From assembly GCA_024709225.1 (NCBI GenBank), contig JANJXC010000013.1, positions 1-64,000 on the forward strand: a stretch of 64,000 nt of DNA, in the 5' to 3' direction. The notes under the pieces were generated by a model. The model was not told the origin of the DNA, ran no database searches, and worked only from the letters and a program-made list of their open reading frames with translations. How positions within the stretch are numbered: position 1 is the stretch's first letter; every line of letters begins with the position of its first letter. The translations under genes and the position numbers were made by a program. Source of the DNA: Gammaproteobacteria bacterium (GTDB lineage Bacteria; Pseudomonadota; Gammaproteobacteria; Thiohalomonadales; Thiohalomonadaceae). Shown here in pieces: positions 47,251-57,607 of the stretch.

Positions 47251-47746
47251 ACCACTTGTAGAAGGTGGTCCCGGTCCACAGTTTCCATACCCGGGTCTGT
47301 TGCAGACGCGCCACCACGGTCATGCGGTAGCGCAGCACCAGGCCACGCCCAAGCAGGAACATGAACGGCGCCAGGGCAATGCTGACCACGGCGGCACCCA
47401 TGGTGATGCTGTTGTAAAAGCGGGTGAGCGGCACCAGCGGCATGTTGTACATGGCGGTGAACAGCGGTTGCAGTGCCTGGCTCTCCAGGATCACCGTACC
47501 GACGGCGTGGTGCAGCGGATCGAAGGTCCAGGCGACAAAGGTGAAGAAGAAGGCGGAGAGCAGGGCCGCACCTATCTGCACGCGAAAGAAGAAGAGGCAG
47601 ATCACCACCAGCAGCGTCTGCAGCGAGAAGGCCGGTGCAAAGCCGAGGATCAGGCCACAGGCGAAACCGGCGGCAATCTGGTTGGTGCCGGTGTCGGAGT
47701 TGAGCAGACGGAACAGCGCGAACAGTTGTTTCAACAGCAAGGTCAT
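47222..47746 (-). CDS. TIGR03546-family membrane protein (DUF2062-like)
   Basis: The 174-residue integral membrane protein has about four hydrophobic segments (GFACGLILGFAPAFSLQTLL; IGAALLSAFFFTFVAWTF; TMGAAVVSIALAPFMFLLG). It fits TIGR03546, the obligate neighbour of TIGR03545. The ATG at 47746 has GGGAGG upstream; the track start is far too long. Its end overlaps the start of the TIGR03545 gene, so the two proteins are probably made together and may form one inner-membrane complex of unknown function. Confidence 0.85.
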   Translation of the reverse strand: MTLLLKQLFALFRLLNSDTGTNQIAAGFACGLILGFAPAFSLQTLLVVICLFFFRVQIGAALLSAFFFTFVAWTFDPLHHAVGTVILESQALQPLFTAMYNMPLVPLTRFYNSITMGAAVVSIALAPFMFLLGRGLVLRYRMTVVARLQQTRVWKLWTGTTFYKWYATYDKLYG

Positions 47747-47937
47747 ATTTCCTCCCGTACCGGGATTCAGCGTAGCCCGGCGGTCAGCATACAGGACTCC
47801 CGCCGGCGCGGGCCATACGCTACCTTTTCCTTTGCCGCCTGCGCTGCGGCATTGTTTCAATCTAACACATCGCGCCTGTGCGACAACCCGCGCGGATTTG
47901 ACTGATTCATGCGCCATTCCTCGGCCGGGCGGCCTAA

Positions 47938-48090
47938 GGAAGCTCTGAATATGTTCAGAGCTTCCGCGGCACAGGAATGTGTCGCCATTTTTCAACGACG
48001 ATAAGTCGTTGGAAAATGAAGCGAATCGAAAATCACACTTTTCGATTCGCGTGGTCTGAGAAGTCCAGGATGGACTTATTCAGACCTTCC
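47938..48090. mobile_element. MITE-like element with TIRs and target-site duplication
   Basis: The 153-bp element has 13-bp terminal inverted repeats GGAAGCTCTGAAT and ATTCAGACCTTCC (12/13 complementary), flanked on both sides by CTAA. Inside are consecutive hairpins: TCAACGAC/GTCGTTGG, GCGAATCGAAAA/TTTTCGATTCGC, and AAGTCCA/TGGACTT. It has no coding capacity, so it would move only with a transposase in trans. Confidence 0.8.
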
Positions 48091-48179
48091 CTAAGCCGGG
48101 CAGATGCGCCGCAATCAGGACCTGCCGTTTCCCCCGGATGGGTGCCATGCCGGGGCAGTACGCTGACTGGAGTCTTGTG

Positions 48180-49301
48180 ATGCTGAAATTTCTGCTGATG
48201 TCATGGCTGCTGCTTGCCGGCTTGCCGGCGGCGGCGCAGCCGGTGTTCGAGTCGGCGCAACAGCGCTTTCGCGTGCAGACGGTGGTCGACGGCCTGGTGC
48301 ATCCCTGGTCGCTGGCCTTTCTGCCCGACGGCACGGCGCTGGTCACCGAGCGGCCGGGGCGGTTGCGGGTGGTGCGTGACGGTCGCCTGCTGCCGCAGGC
48401 GGTGAGCGGCTTGCCGGCGATCGCCGTCCGCGGTCAGGGCGGCCTGCTCGACGTGGTGGCGCATCCGCGGTTTGTCGACAACCATCAGATCTATTTCTCC
48501 TATGCTGCGGCCGGTGAGGGAGGACTCACCACCCGCGTTGCCCGCGGCCGGTTTGATGCCGAACGCCTGGCCCTGAGCGAGGTGCAGGTCCTGTTCGAGG
48601 CCCTGCCACGCTCGCGCCGCAGCCATCATTTCGGCTCGCGCCTGGTGTTCGACGGCCAGGGCTATCTCTACATCACTGTCGGTGATCGCGGCGACATGGA
48701 CCGCGCCCAGCGGCTCGATGACCATGCCGGCTCGGTGCTGCGCCTGCACGATGACGGCCGTGTGCCGGCGGACAATCCCTTCGTCGGGCGGAAGGATGTA
48801 CGCCCCGAGATCTACAGCTACGGCCACCGCAATCCGCAGGGCATGACCCTGCATCCGGAGAGCGGTGCGGTGTGGCTGCACGAGCACGGCGCCCGCGGCG
48901 GCGACGAGATCAATATCGTGCGTCCCGGCCGCAACTACGGCTGGCCGGTGATCACCCACGGCGTGGACTACACCTACCTGCCCATCGGCATCGGCACCCA
49001 CAAGGAGGGGATGGAGCAGCCGCTGCACCACTGGACGCCGTCCATCGCCCCCTCCGGCATGGCCTTCTACGCGGGCGAGGTCTTTCCACACTGGCGCGGC
49101 AACCTGTTCGTCGGCGCCCTGGCCGGCAAGCATCTGGCGCGCCTGACCCTGAAGGGCGACCGGGTGGTGGCGGAGGAGAAACTGCTCGTCACGCTGGAGC
49201 GGCGCATCCGCGATGTGCGCCTGGGGCCGGACGGCAGGTTGTGGCTGCTCACCGACCACGACCCCGGCCAGCTGCTGCGCCTGGATGTGGCGGGGGAATA
49301 G
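48180..49301 (+). CDS. Periplasmic PQQ-type sugar dehydrogenase (Asd/YliI family)
   Basis: The 373-residue protein has a signal peptide (LLMSWLLLAGLPAAAQ) and the six-bladed propeller of soluble aldose sugar dehydrogenases. Visible blocks are GLVHPWSLAFLPDGTALVTE, the catalytic RSRRSHHFGSRLVF region, RNPQGMTLHPESGAVWLHEH and GDEINIVRPGRNYGWP. Such enzymes oxidise aldoses with PQQ in the periplasm. No PQQ synthesis genes are in the window. The ATG at 48180 has GGAG 8 bases upstream and starts the signal peptide. It lies just downstream of the MITE, whose insertion may affect its promoter. Confidence 0.88.
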   Translation: MLKFLLMSWLLLAGLPAAAQPVFESAQQRFRVQTVVDGLVHPWSLAFLPDGTALVTERPGRLRVVRDGRLLPQAVSGLPAIAVRGQGGLLDVVAHPRFVDNHQIYFSYAAAGEGGLTTRVARGRFDAERLALSEVQVLFEALPRSRRSHHFGSRLVFDGQGYLYITVGDRGDMDRAQRLDDHAGSVLRLHDDGRVPADNPFVGRKDVRPEIYSYGHRNPQGMTLHPESGAVWLHEHGARGGDEINIVRPGRNYGWPVITHGVDYTYLPIGIGTHKEGMEQPLHHWTPSIAPSGMAFYAGEVFPHWRGNLFVGALAGKHLARLTLKGDRVVAEEKLLVTLERRIRDVRLGPDGRLWLLTDHDPGQLLRLDVAGE

Positions 49302-49470
49302 GGCGCCAAAACTTCAAACCCATGCCGCAGAGCCCCAGAGGTTCCACCCTCATTGCCTCCGCGTCTCAGCGGCTCTGCGACGAATGGGTTTGGTTTCCTG
49401 ATCTGGCGTTCTTGCGCCGTTCCGGGTTCAAGTTTCCGCCGCCGCCGCCGACATAGCGGGTAAACCGGTA

Positions 49471-50355
49471 ATGGCGGGTATTCCAGTGGCCTTGTTCCTG
49501 CGGAAATGTATGGTGTTGTGCGTCGGACTGCTTCCGGCCGGCTTGGTGCTGGCCGGCACCCAGTACTATGGCGCCGCCCTGCATGAGGCCCGCTGGGAGG
49601 TCAGCTCCAGTCGCCTGATGTGTACCCTGAGCCATCACATTCCCCTCTATGGCACGGTCCGTTTCGAAGGGCGTGCCGGCGGGGGGCTCGATTTTGCCGT
49701 ACAGGTGTTGCGGCGCCCGGCCCGCTCCGGGGTGGCGCAGCTGGCCTCGCTGGCACCGGCCTGGAAGCATGATGCCCCGGCGCTGGACCTGGGCCAGGTC
49801 AAGGTGGCCGACAGCGCCGAGCCCTTCCGTTTCGAGCGCCCGCTGGCCCGCCGCCTGCTCGCCGAGCTGGAAAAGGGCATGTTCCCTACCTTCACCTACC
49901 AGGACTGGGCCGATGGCCGCGATCAGGTGACGGTGACCGTGTCGGCGGTCAACGTGAAGGCGGCGCTGGGTGAGTTTCTGCATTGTCTGGACGGCCTGCT
50001 GTCCTATGACTTCAGCGCCGTAAAGAACACCCGCATCAACTTCGCCTTCGGCAGCGCGGCCATCGGCCGTGAGGCGCGGCTGGCCCTGGACCGGGTGGCC
50101 GAGTACCTGCTGGCCGACGCCTCGGTAGGCAGCGTGCGGATCGAGGGGCACACGGACAATGTCGGCTTCCGCCGCTACAACGAGCGCCTCGGCCGCCAGC
50201 GCAGTGCGGCCGTGCGTGACTATCTGGTGGCCAAGGGGGTGGCGCAGGACAAGTTCGAGATCCTCACCTACGGCGAAGCCAGGCCCGCGGTCAGCAACGC
50301 CACCGAGCGTGGTCGCGCCACCAACCGCCGCGTCCTCGTCTTGCTGGTGCAATAA
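49471..50355 (+). CDS. MotY-like OmpA-family protein
   Basis: The 294-residue exported protein has a signal peptide ([14 protein letters not shown]) and a MotY-type N-terminal domain. That domain carries [20 protein letters not shown] with [12 protein letters not shown], and a paired cysteine later in [10 protein letters not shown]. The C-terminal OmpA-like peptidoglycan-binding domain shows [10 protein letters not shown] and [10 protein letters not shown]...[12 protein letters not shown]. MotY forms the T-ring that helps sodium-driven stators engage. No other flagellar genes are nearby, so flagellar or alternative peptidoglycan-anchoring functions are both possible. The methionine at 49510 is an alternative start. 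Confidence 0.8.
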   Translation: MAGIPVALFLRKCMVLCVGLLPAGLVLAGTQYYGAALHEARWEVSSSRLMCTLSHHIPLYGTVRFEGRAGGGLDFAVQVLRRPARSGVAQLASLAPAWKHDAPALDLGQVKVADSAEPFRFERPLARRLLAELEKGMFPTFTYQDWADGRDQVTVTVSAVNVKAALGEFLHCLDGLLSYDFSAVKNTRINFAFGSAAIGREARLALDRVAEYLLADASVGSVRIEGHTDNVGFRRYNERLGRQRSAAVRDYLVAKGVAQDKFEILTYGEARPAVSNATERGRATNRRVLVLLVQ

Positions 50356-50489
50356 CCCTTCAAGGCACTTGGGCGGCCCAGCTAGGCAGGGGCCAATTTT
50401 TCCAATGGCCGCGCAGCGTCTCGGTTATAATTCCCCCCTTTGCGCCGCCGGGCGGCGGCGTACGGCACATATCTTTCGGGGAGTCTTCC

Positions 50490-51704
<1,215 letters not shown>

Positions 51705-51717
51705 GACCTTACGGGGG

Positions 51718-51743
51718 GAGCGGGTGGTCATGTGACCACCCGC
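51718..51743 (+). terminator. Hairpin after argG, possible terminator
   Basis: GCGGGTGGTCA and TGACCACCCGC form an 11-bp perfect stem with a tight loop, 13 bases after the argG stop. There is no T-run, so termination may be Rho-assisted or partial. Confidence 0.5.
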
Positions 51744-51762
51744 CGCCACGGACCTGACCGCC

Positions 51763-53922
51763 ATGTCGGATGTCATACTGGAAAGCCTGCGCGCGCTGTT
51801 GCTGGGAGCGATAGTCGTCTGGCTGTGGCGCATGGGACGTCGTCATGGCCTGGCACGGCAGCCGGGCTGGCGCATCATCTGGACGGGCTTTCTGCTGATC
51901 TTCTGCGGCAGCCTCCTCGACATCACCGACAATTTCCCGCAACTCAATCGCTTCATCCTCATCGGTGATACCCCGCTCGAGGCCCTGCTGGAAAAGGTGG
52001 TCGGCTATCTGGGTGGGGTCGCCGTGCTGGCCTGGGGATTCTGGCGCTGGATGCCCAACGTCGCCAGCCTGCAGCGCGCGCAGCAACAGCTGTGCGACAG
52101 TGCCCAGGAATGTAGCGTGCCCGATCGTGCGGCGGAGTTGCAGATGCTCAACGTCCGTCTGCAGCATGAGGTGCGGCAGCGTGAGGCGGCGGAGCGGCGT
52201 CTGCAGCAGGAGCAGGAACGCCAGCTGGTTACCCTCGAGTCCATCGGTGACGGCGTCATTACCACCGATACCAACGGCATCATCGACTACATCAATCCGG
52301 TCGCGGAACGGCTGACCGGTTTTGCTGAAAGCAGCGCCATCGGCCAGCACTATCTCGATGTACTGATCCTGGTGGATGAGGCGACCGGCGAGTCGCTGTC
52401 CGATCTGGTGACCTTGTGCCTGAGCCGGGATGGGGCCATGGTGCACGCCGATGACGGCGTGTTGAGCCATGCCGATGGCACGCAATACAACATCAATGTC
52501 AGTGTCGCCCCCATGCGTGACAGCGACGGCCAGGTGATCGGCGCCGTGCTGGTGCTGCACGACCTCACCGAGGTGATGGGGATCGCGCGCCAGCTCGGCT
52601 ACCAAGCCAGCCACGACATGCTGACCGGACTGGTCAACCGGCGCGAGTTCGAGCGCCTGCTGGAGCGCACCATCCGCCGGGCGCGCAGCGGTGATGGCGA
52701 GCATGTCCTGTTCTATATCGACCTGGATCAGTTCAAGCTGGTCAATGACAGCTGCGGCCACCGCGCCGGTGACGAGCTGCTGGTCTTGCTGTCGACCTTG
52801 CTGCAGCGCCATGTGCGCGAGGCGGACACGGTGGCACGGCTCGGCGGCGATGAATTCGGCGTGTTGCTGGAAGACTGCGGGCTGGACAGTGCCCTGCTGA
52901 TCGCCGAGGAGTTGCGTCAGGTGGTGCGCGAATTCCGCTTCGTCTGGCAGGGTCAGACCTTCGAGGTCGGCGCCAGTATCGGTGTCGTGCCGGTAGGAAA
53001 AAACAGCGGCCGTCTGGCCGAGGTATTGAGCGCCGCGGATACCGCCTGCTATGTGTCGAAAGACCTGGGCCGCAACCGCATCCACGTGTATACGCCGGAT
53101 GATCGTGAAGTGGTGCATCACCATGGGGAAATGGCCTGGGTGCATCGCATTACCCAGGCCTTCGAGGACGAACGGCTCAGCCTGTACGCCCAGCCGATCC
53201 TGTCGCTCACTGCCGCGGACGGCGTGCCGACGCATTACGAAATTCTGATGCGCATGATCGGCAGCGAAGGCGACCTGATTCTGCCGATGGCCTTCATCCC
53301 GGCCGCGGAACGCTACAACCTGATGCCTACCATCGATCGCTGGGTGGTGCGTACGACCCTGGGACAGTTGCGCCAGGCACAGGGACCGCACGATCGCCCG
53401 CCCATCAATTGCACCATTAACCTGTCGGGCCAGTCGCTGGGCGACGATCATTTCCTCGAGTTCGTCATCGAGCAGTTCCATGAGGCCGATGTGGTGCCGG
53501 AGTGCGTCTGTTTCGAGATCACTGAAACCGCGGCTATCTCCAACCTTAGCCGCGCGATGAATTTCATCGACGTGCTGCACGGGATGGGATGCCGCTTTGC
53601 GCTGGATGATTTCGGCAGCGGGGTTAGCTCGTTTGGTTACCTGAAAAATCTGCATGTCGACTACCTCAAGATCGACGGCAGTTTCGTTCGTGACATGGTC
53701 CGTGATACGGTGGATTTCGCGATGGTCGAATCAATCAATCAAATCGGCCATGTGATGGGCCTCAAGACCATCGCCGAATTTGCCGAGAGCGATGCCATCC
53801 TCGATGCCCTGCGCCGGTTGCAGGTGGACTATGCCCAGGGCAATGTCATCGGTACCCCGATGCCGCTGCGTGATGTGCTGGCGCTGGCCATGCGGGACCG
53901 CGACATGACGCCGGATGGTTGA
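51763..53922 (+). CDS. PAS-GGDEF-EAL c-di-GMP enzyme with membrane N-terminus
   Basis: The 719-residue protein has two N-terminal hydrophobic segments (about residues 9-25 and 40-55), a coiled coil, and one PAS domain (about 155-270). A GGDEF domain follows with RLGGDEFGVLL and an READ I-site just before it. The C-terminal EAL domain reads HYEILMRM at the signature position and has ALDDFGSG and DYLKIDGSFV. GGDEF residues look intact; EIL instead of EAL is common in active phosphodiesterases. It can therefore make or degrade c-di-GMP. It is a paralogue of the next gene, which has the same last three domains and an enlarged N-terminus. Start ATG at 51763 follows the argG hairpin. Confidence 0.92.
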   Translation: MSDVILESLRALLLGAIVVWLWRMGRRHGLARQPGWRIIWTGFLLIFCGSLLDITDNFPQLNRFILIGDTPLEALLEKVVGYLGGVAVLAWGFWRWMPNVASLQRAQQQLCDSAQECSVPDRAAELQMLNVRLQHEVRQREAAERRLQQEQERQLVTLESIGDGVITTDTNGIIDYINPVAERLTGFAESSAIGQHYLDVLILVDEATGESLSDLVTLCLSRDGAMVHADDGVLSHADGTQYNINVSVAPMRDSDGQVIGAVLVLHDLTEVMGIARQLGYQASHDMLTGLVNRREFERLLERTIRRARSGDGEHVLFYIDLDQFKLVNDSCGHRAGDELLVLLSTLLQRHVREADTVARLGGDEFGVLLEDCGLDSALLIAEELRQVVREFRFVWQGQTFEVGASIGVVPVGKNSGRLAEVLSAADTACYVSKDLGRNRIHVYTPDDREVVHHHGEMAWVHRITQAFEDERLSLYAQPILSLTAADGVPTHYEILMRMIGSEGDLILPMAFIPAAERYNLMPTIDRWVVRTTLGQLRQAQGPHDRPPINCTINLSGQSLGDDHFLEFVIEQFHEADVVPECVCFEITETAAISNLSRAMNFIDVLHGMGCRFALDDFGSGVSSFGYLKNLHVDYLKIDGSFVRDMVRDTVDFAMVESINQIGHVMGLKTIAEFAESDAILDALRRLQVDYAQGNVIGTPMPLRDVLALAMRDRDMTPDG

Positions 53923-53964
53923 TGCTGAGGTACGGTGCTGCCGGATAGGCACAGGGGAGGAAGG

Positions 53965-56900
53965 ATGATACAGGATGTAACGGTACCGAACACGGCTGCA
54001 GCGGCGTTGGCCGACCGCAGTGCGGGGCATGCCGCCATGGTGCTGCTCGGCGGCAGCCTGGCAGGCCTGTTGCTGGCGTGGTTGCTGCGCGATGCGGTGT
54101 TGCCCTTGCGCCTGTACGGCTGGCTGACCGCCTTGCTGCTGTCCTATCTGGGCTGGGGCGCCGTGCTGTTGCTGTGGCGCGAGCCGGTGGCCGCGGCGCC
54201 ATGCACGGTCGCGGGCATGATGGTTGCCGTGACCTGGGGCAGCGCCATCATCCTGTTCGCGCCGCTGACTCCGTTGCAACAGCCGCCGCTGTTGCTGCTG
54301 CCGGCCCTGGTCGCGGCATCCACCCTGCTGTCTCATACGTCCCGCCGCTGGAGCGGTTCCCTGTTCATCCTGATCGTGCTGCTGCCGCTGGCGGTGGGCA
54401 GTTTCCATGTTGGCGACGAGGCACATCAGGCACTCGGCCTGCTGGTGCTGCTGTACGCCGCGGTGTTGCTGGCGCTGCTGCACCATCTGCATGGCATCAT
54501 CGCTGCCGGGCGGGGGGTGCAGGCGCGCGTCGCCGCGCAGGCCGCAGAGCTGGCACGGCAGCGCAGCAATTTCGTCCATGCCCGTCGCGTGGCGGACCTG
54601 GGGGAATGGGAGTGGGATCTGGTCAGCGGCGACATCCGCTGCTCGGCAGCGGCCTGCGGCCTGCTCGGCCTGGAGCCGTGCGCGACGCTTACGCCACAGA
54701 AATTTCTCGGCGCCATTCATGGGGACGACCGCGCCACCTTCCAGTACCGCCTCGAGGAGGCGGTGCGCAGCGGCGGACTGTACAGCCGCGAGTTCCGCGT
54801 CGTGCACGGCGATGGCCGTGCCCGTGTGCTGCGTGATGCCGGCGAGGTGGTGCGGGATGCCTCCGGCCGGGCCGTCAGCCTGCAGGGAGTGATGATTGAT
54901 ATCACCGAACGGGTGGCGGCGGAGCAGAAGACCCGCAACACGCTGCAGGAACTGAATCGGATCCTCAACAACATGCAGGATACCTATTACCGCGCCGATC
55001 CGGTGGGCCGTCTCAGCTCGGTGTCGCGATCGATGGAAAAGCTGCTCGGCTACCGGCCGGAAGAGTGCGTCGGCATGCGCATCGCCGATCTTTATGCGGT
55101 CGCGGGTTACGGCAAGACCTTTCTGGATGACCTGCATGTGCGCGGTGGCGTGTTGCGCAATTATGAAATACACATGCAGCACTGCAACGGTCAGCGCGTG
55201 TGGGTATCGCTCAATGCCCAGCTCATTCATGACGAGCGTGGCCGCGTAGTCGGCCTGGAAGGCACCATCCGCGACATCAATGAACTGAAGCAGGCGCAGC
55301 AGGCGCTGCACCATGAAAAGGAGCGGGCGCTGGTCACCCTGCAATCCATCGGTGATGGCGTGATCACTACCGATGAATTCGGCATGGTGGACTATCTCAA
55401 TCCCACCGCCGAGCGCCTGCTGCGCGTCGGTTCCGGACAGGCGCTGGGCAAGCATTACAGCGAGGTGGTGCGCCTGGTGGATGAGGGCAGCGGCGAGTCA
55501 CTGGGCGATCTGGTGCGCATGTGCCTGACCCTGGATGCCGGCGCCGTACACGTTGATGAGGGTATGCTGATCCAGGACGACGGTACCCGTTACCACCTCA
55601 AGGTGACGGCGGCGCCGATGCGCGACCACTTCGGCCATGTGGTGGGCGCCGTGCTGGCGCTGCACGATATTACCGAGGTGATGGGTATGGCACGTCAGCT
55701 CAGTTATCAGGCCAGCCACGACATGCTCACCGGGTTGTACAACCGCCGTGTGTTCGAAAAGCGCACCGAGGAAAAGCTGCGTGAGGCGCAGGCCGGTGGC
55801 GGCAGCAGCGTACTGTTCTACATGGACCTCGATCAGTTCAAGGTGGTGAATGATACCTGCGGCCATCAGGCCGGCGACGAGCTGCTGGGACAGATCGCCC
55901 AGCTGATGCAGCAGCGCGTGCGTGACACCGATGTGCTGGCGCGTCTTGGCGGCGACGAGTTCGGGGTGCTGCTGGAGCATTGCCCGCTGGACAAGGCCTG
56001 TCTCATCGCCGAGGGGATACGCGCGGCTGTGCGCGATTATCGTTTTGCCTGGGACGACAAGAGCTTTGACATCGGCGTCTCCATCGGTGTGGTGCCCATT
56101 GCCGCCGACAGCGGCAACCTGGCCGATGTGCTGGCAGCGGCCGATGCCGCCTGTTATGTCGCCAAGGACCACGGCCGCAACCGGATCCATGTCTATCAGC
56201 CGGATGATCTGGCGGTGGCGCTGCGTCACGGGGAGATGGAATGGGTGCATCGCCTGTCTTCGGCCTTCGACAACGAGCGCTTCGTGCTGTATGCCCAGCC
56301 GGTGGCGCATGTCGCCGGTGATCGCGTGGTGTCCCATTACGAGGTGCTGCTGCGCATGATCGACGAGACCGGACGCGTGGTGCCGCCCGGCGCCTTCATT
56401 CCGGCAGCGGAGCGCTACAACCTGATGCCTACCATCGATCGCTGGGTATTGCGCGAGACCTTTGCCCAATTGCGCGCCGCCCAGGGTGAGCTGGCCTTCC
56501 CACCGGTGGAGTGCGCGGTCAACCTGTCGGGCCAGTCCTTGTGTGACGAACATTTTCTCGAATATGTCATCGACCTGTTCGAGCGCACCGGGATACCCTG
56601 CGAGAGCATCTGTTTTGAGGTAACGGAGACCGCCGCCATTGCCAACCTGACCCGCGCCACCCGCTTCATGACCGTGTTGCGCGGCATGGGTTGCAGCTTT
56701 GCACTGGACGACTTCGGTTCCGGCCTCAGTTCCTTCGGCTATCTGAAGACCTTGCCGGTGGACTATCTCAAGATAGACGGCGGTTTCGTGCGCGACATGG
56801 TGGTCGACAGGGTGGATCGCGCCATGGTCGAATCCATCAATCAGGTGGGACATGTCCTCGGCCTGAAGACTATCGCGGAGTTTGCCGAAAGCGAGGCGGT

Positions 56901-57030
56901 GCTGATGGCGCTGGAGAAGGCCGGCATCGACTATGCTCAGGGCAGCGGCATCGCCGTCCCCAGTCCCTTCAGCGAGATACTGGCATTGGAAACGCGGCAG
57001 CATGAAAAGGCAGATACAAGTTACAAGTGA
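53965..57030 (+). CDS. Multi-PAS GGDEF-EAL c-di-GMP enzyme with membrane sensor
   Basis: The 1021-residue protein has an N-terminal bundle of about five or six membrane helices (about 25-190), then three PAS domains, a GGDEF domain (RLGGDEFGVLL with RDTD before it) and an EAL domain (HYEVLLRM, ALDDFGSG, DYLKIDGGFV). The last PAS, GGDEF and EAL parts are closely similar to the preceding protein, indicating tandem duplication with domain gain. The ATG at 53965 is fixed by GGGAGGAAGG directly upstream; the track's GTG at 53935 is less likely. The last residues ADTSYK and the TGA come from the heptamer-arm element. Confidence 0.92.
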   Translation: MIQDVTVPNTAAAALADRSAGHAAMVLLGGSLAGLLLAWLLRDAVLPLRLYGWLTALLLSYLGWGAVLLLWREPVAAAPCTVAGMMVAVTWGSAIILFAPLTPLQQPPLLLLPALVAASTLLSHTSRRWSGSLFILIVLLPLAVGSFHVGDEAHQALGLLVLLYAAVLLALLHHLHGIIAAGRGVQARVAAQAAELARQRSNFVHARRVADLGEWEWDLVSGDIRCSAAACGLLGLEPCATLTPQKFLGAIHGDDRATFQYRLEEAVRSGGLYSREFRVVHGDGRARVLRDAGEVVRDASGRAVSLQGVMIDITERVAAEQKTRNTLQELNRILNNMQDTYYRADPVGRLSSVSRSMEKLLGYRPEECVGMRIADLYAVAGYGKTFLDDLHVRGGVLRNYEIHMQHCNGQRVWVSLNAQLIHDERGRVVGLEGTIRDINELKQAQQALHHEKERALVTLQSIGDGVITTDEFGMVDYLNPTAERLLRVGSGQALGKHYSEVVRLVDEGSGESLGDLVRMCLTLDAGAVHVDEGMLIQDDGTRYHLKVTAAPMRDHFGHVVGAVLALHDITEVMGMARQLSYQASHDMLTGLYNRRVFEKRTEEKLREAQAGGGSSVLFYMDLDQFKVVNDTCGHQAGDELLGQIAQLMQQRVRDTDVLARLGGDEFGVLLEHCPLDKACLIAEGIRAAVRDYRFAWDDKSFDIGVSIGVVPIAADSGNLADVLAAADAACYVAKDHGRNRIHVYQPDDLAVALRHGEMEWVHRLSSAFDNERFVLYAQPVAHVAGDRVVSHYEVLLRMIDETGRVVPPGAFIPAAERYNLMPTIDRWVLRETFAQLRAAQGELAFPPVECAVNLSGQSLCDEHFLEYVIDLFERTGIPCESICFEVTETAAIANLTRATRFMTVLRGMGCSFALDDFGSGLSSFGYLKTLPVDYLKIDGGFVRDMVVDRVDRAMVESINQVGHVLGLKTIAEFAESEAVLMALEKAGIDYAQGSGIAVPSPFSEILALETRQHEKADTSYK

Positions 57031-57145
57031 CAAGATACAAGTGGATGAGTGCGCTACGCGCACGGTGATTTGAATATAGAAATGGCACGAGCGTAGCGAG
57101 TTCGTTCACTTGTATCTTTACTCTTGTATCTTGTATCTGCTTTCA
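57004..57145. repeat. Dispersed heptamer-arm inverted element
   Basis: The left arm AGATACA, AGTTACA, AGTGACA, AGATACA and the right arm ending CTTGTATCTGCTTTC are inverted copies around a core with GTGCGCTACGCGCAC and ACGAGCGTAGCGAGTTCG. The left arm encodes the end of the upstream gene. The right arm reaches the gloA ribosome-binding site. Confidence 0.9.
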
Positions 57146-57155
57146 AGGAGAAGTC

Positions 57156-57542
57156 ATGCGCATACTCCACACCATGATCCGGGTCGGTGACCTCGATCGC
57201 TCCATCCGTTTCTACACCGAGGTACTGGGCATGAAACTGCTGCGGCGCAAGGATTACCCGGAAGGAAAATTCACCCTGGCCTTTGTCGGCTATGGCGATG
57301 AGGCCAGCAACAGCGTTATCGAGCTGACCTATAACTGGGGCGTGGACCACTATGAGCTGGGCACGGGGTTCGGCCACCTGGCACTGGCGGTCGATGACGT
57401 GTATCGCGCGGCGGAGGAGATTCGCGCCCGCGGCGGACGCATCCTGCGCGAACCCGGACCGATGAATGCCGGCACCACCCTGATCGCCTTTGTCGCCGAC
57501 CCGGACGGTTATCCCATCGAACTCATCGGCGGCAGGGATTGA
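57156..57542 (+). CDS. gloA: Lactoylglutathione lyase (glyoxalase I)
   Basis: The 128-residue enzyme isomerises the methylglyoxal-glutathione hemithioacetal to lactoylglutathione. The two beta-alpha-beta-beta-beta modules are present with metal ligands near [30 protein letters not shown] and YPIELI, as in the Escherichia coli Ni-type GloA. AAGGAG lies 8 bases before the ATG, immediately after the heptamer-arm element. Confidence 0.96.
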   Translation: MRILHTMIRVGDLDRSIRFYTEVLGMKLLRRKDYPEGKFTLAFVGYGDEASNSVIELTYNWGVDHYELGTGFGHLALAVDDVYRAAEEIRARGGRILREPGPMNAGTTLIAFVADPDGYPIELIGGRD

Positions 57543-57559
57543 GGACTTTACCCGCAGCG

Positions 57560-57592
57560 ACAATGAATTTAGAATCCGTCTAAATTCATTGT
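57560..57592. promoter_or_regulatory. 14-bp perfect palindrome between gloA and cytochrome gene
   Basis: ACAATGAATTTAGA and TCTAAATTCATTGT are exact inverted repeats around ATCCG. The site is AT-rich in a GC-rich region, begins 17 bases after the gloA stop and ends 15 bases before the cytochrome start. It could be an operator or a terminator; the lack of a T-run makes an operator slightly more likely. Confidence 0.5.
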
Positions 57593-57607
57593 GGGCGGGT
57601 GGCTGTG

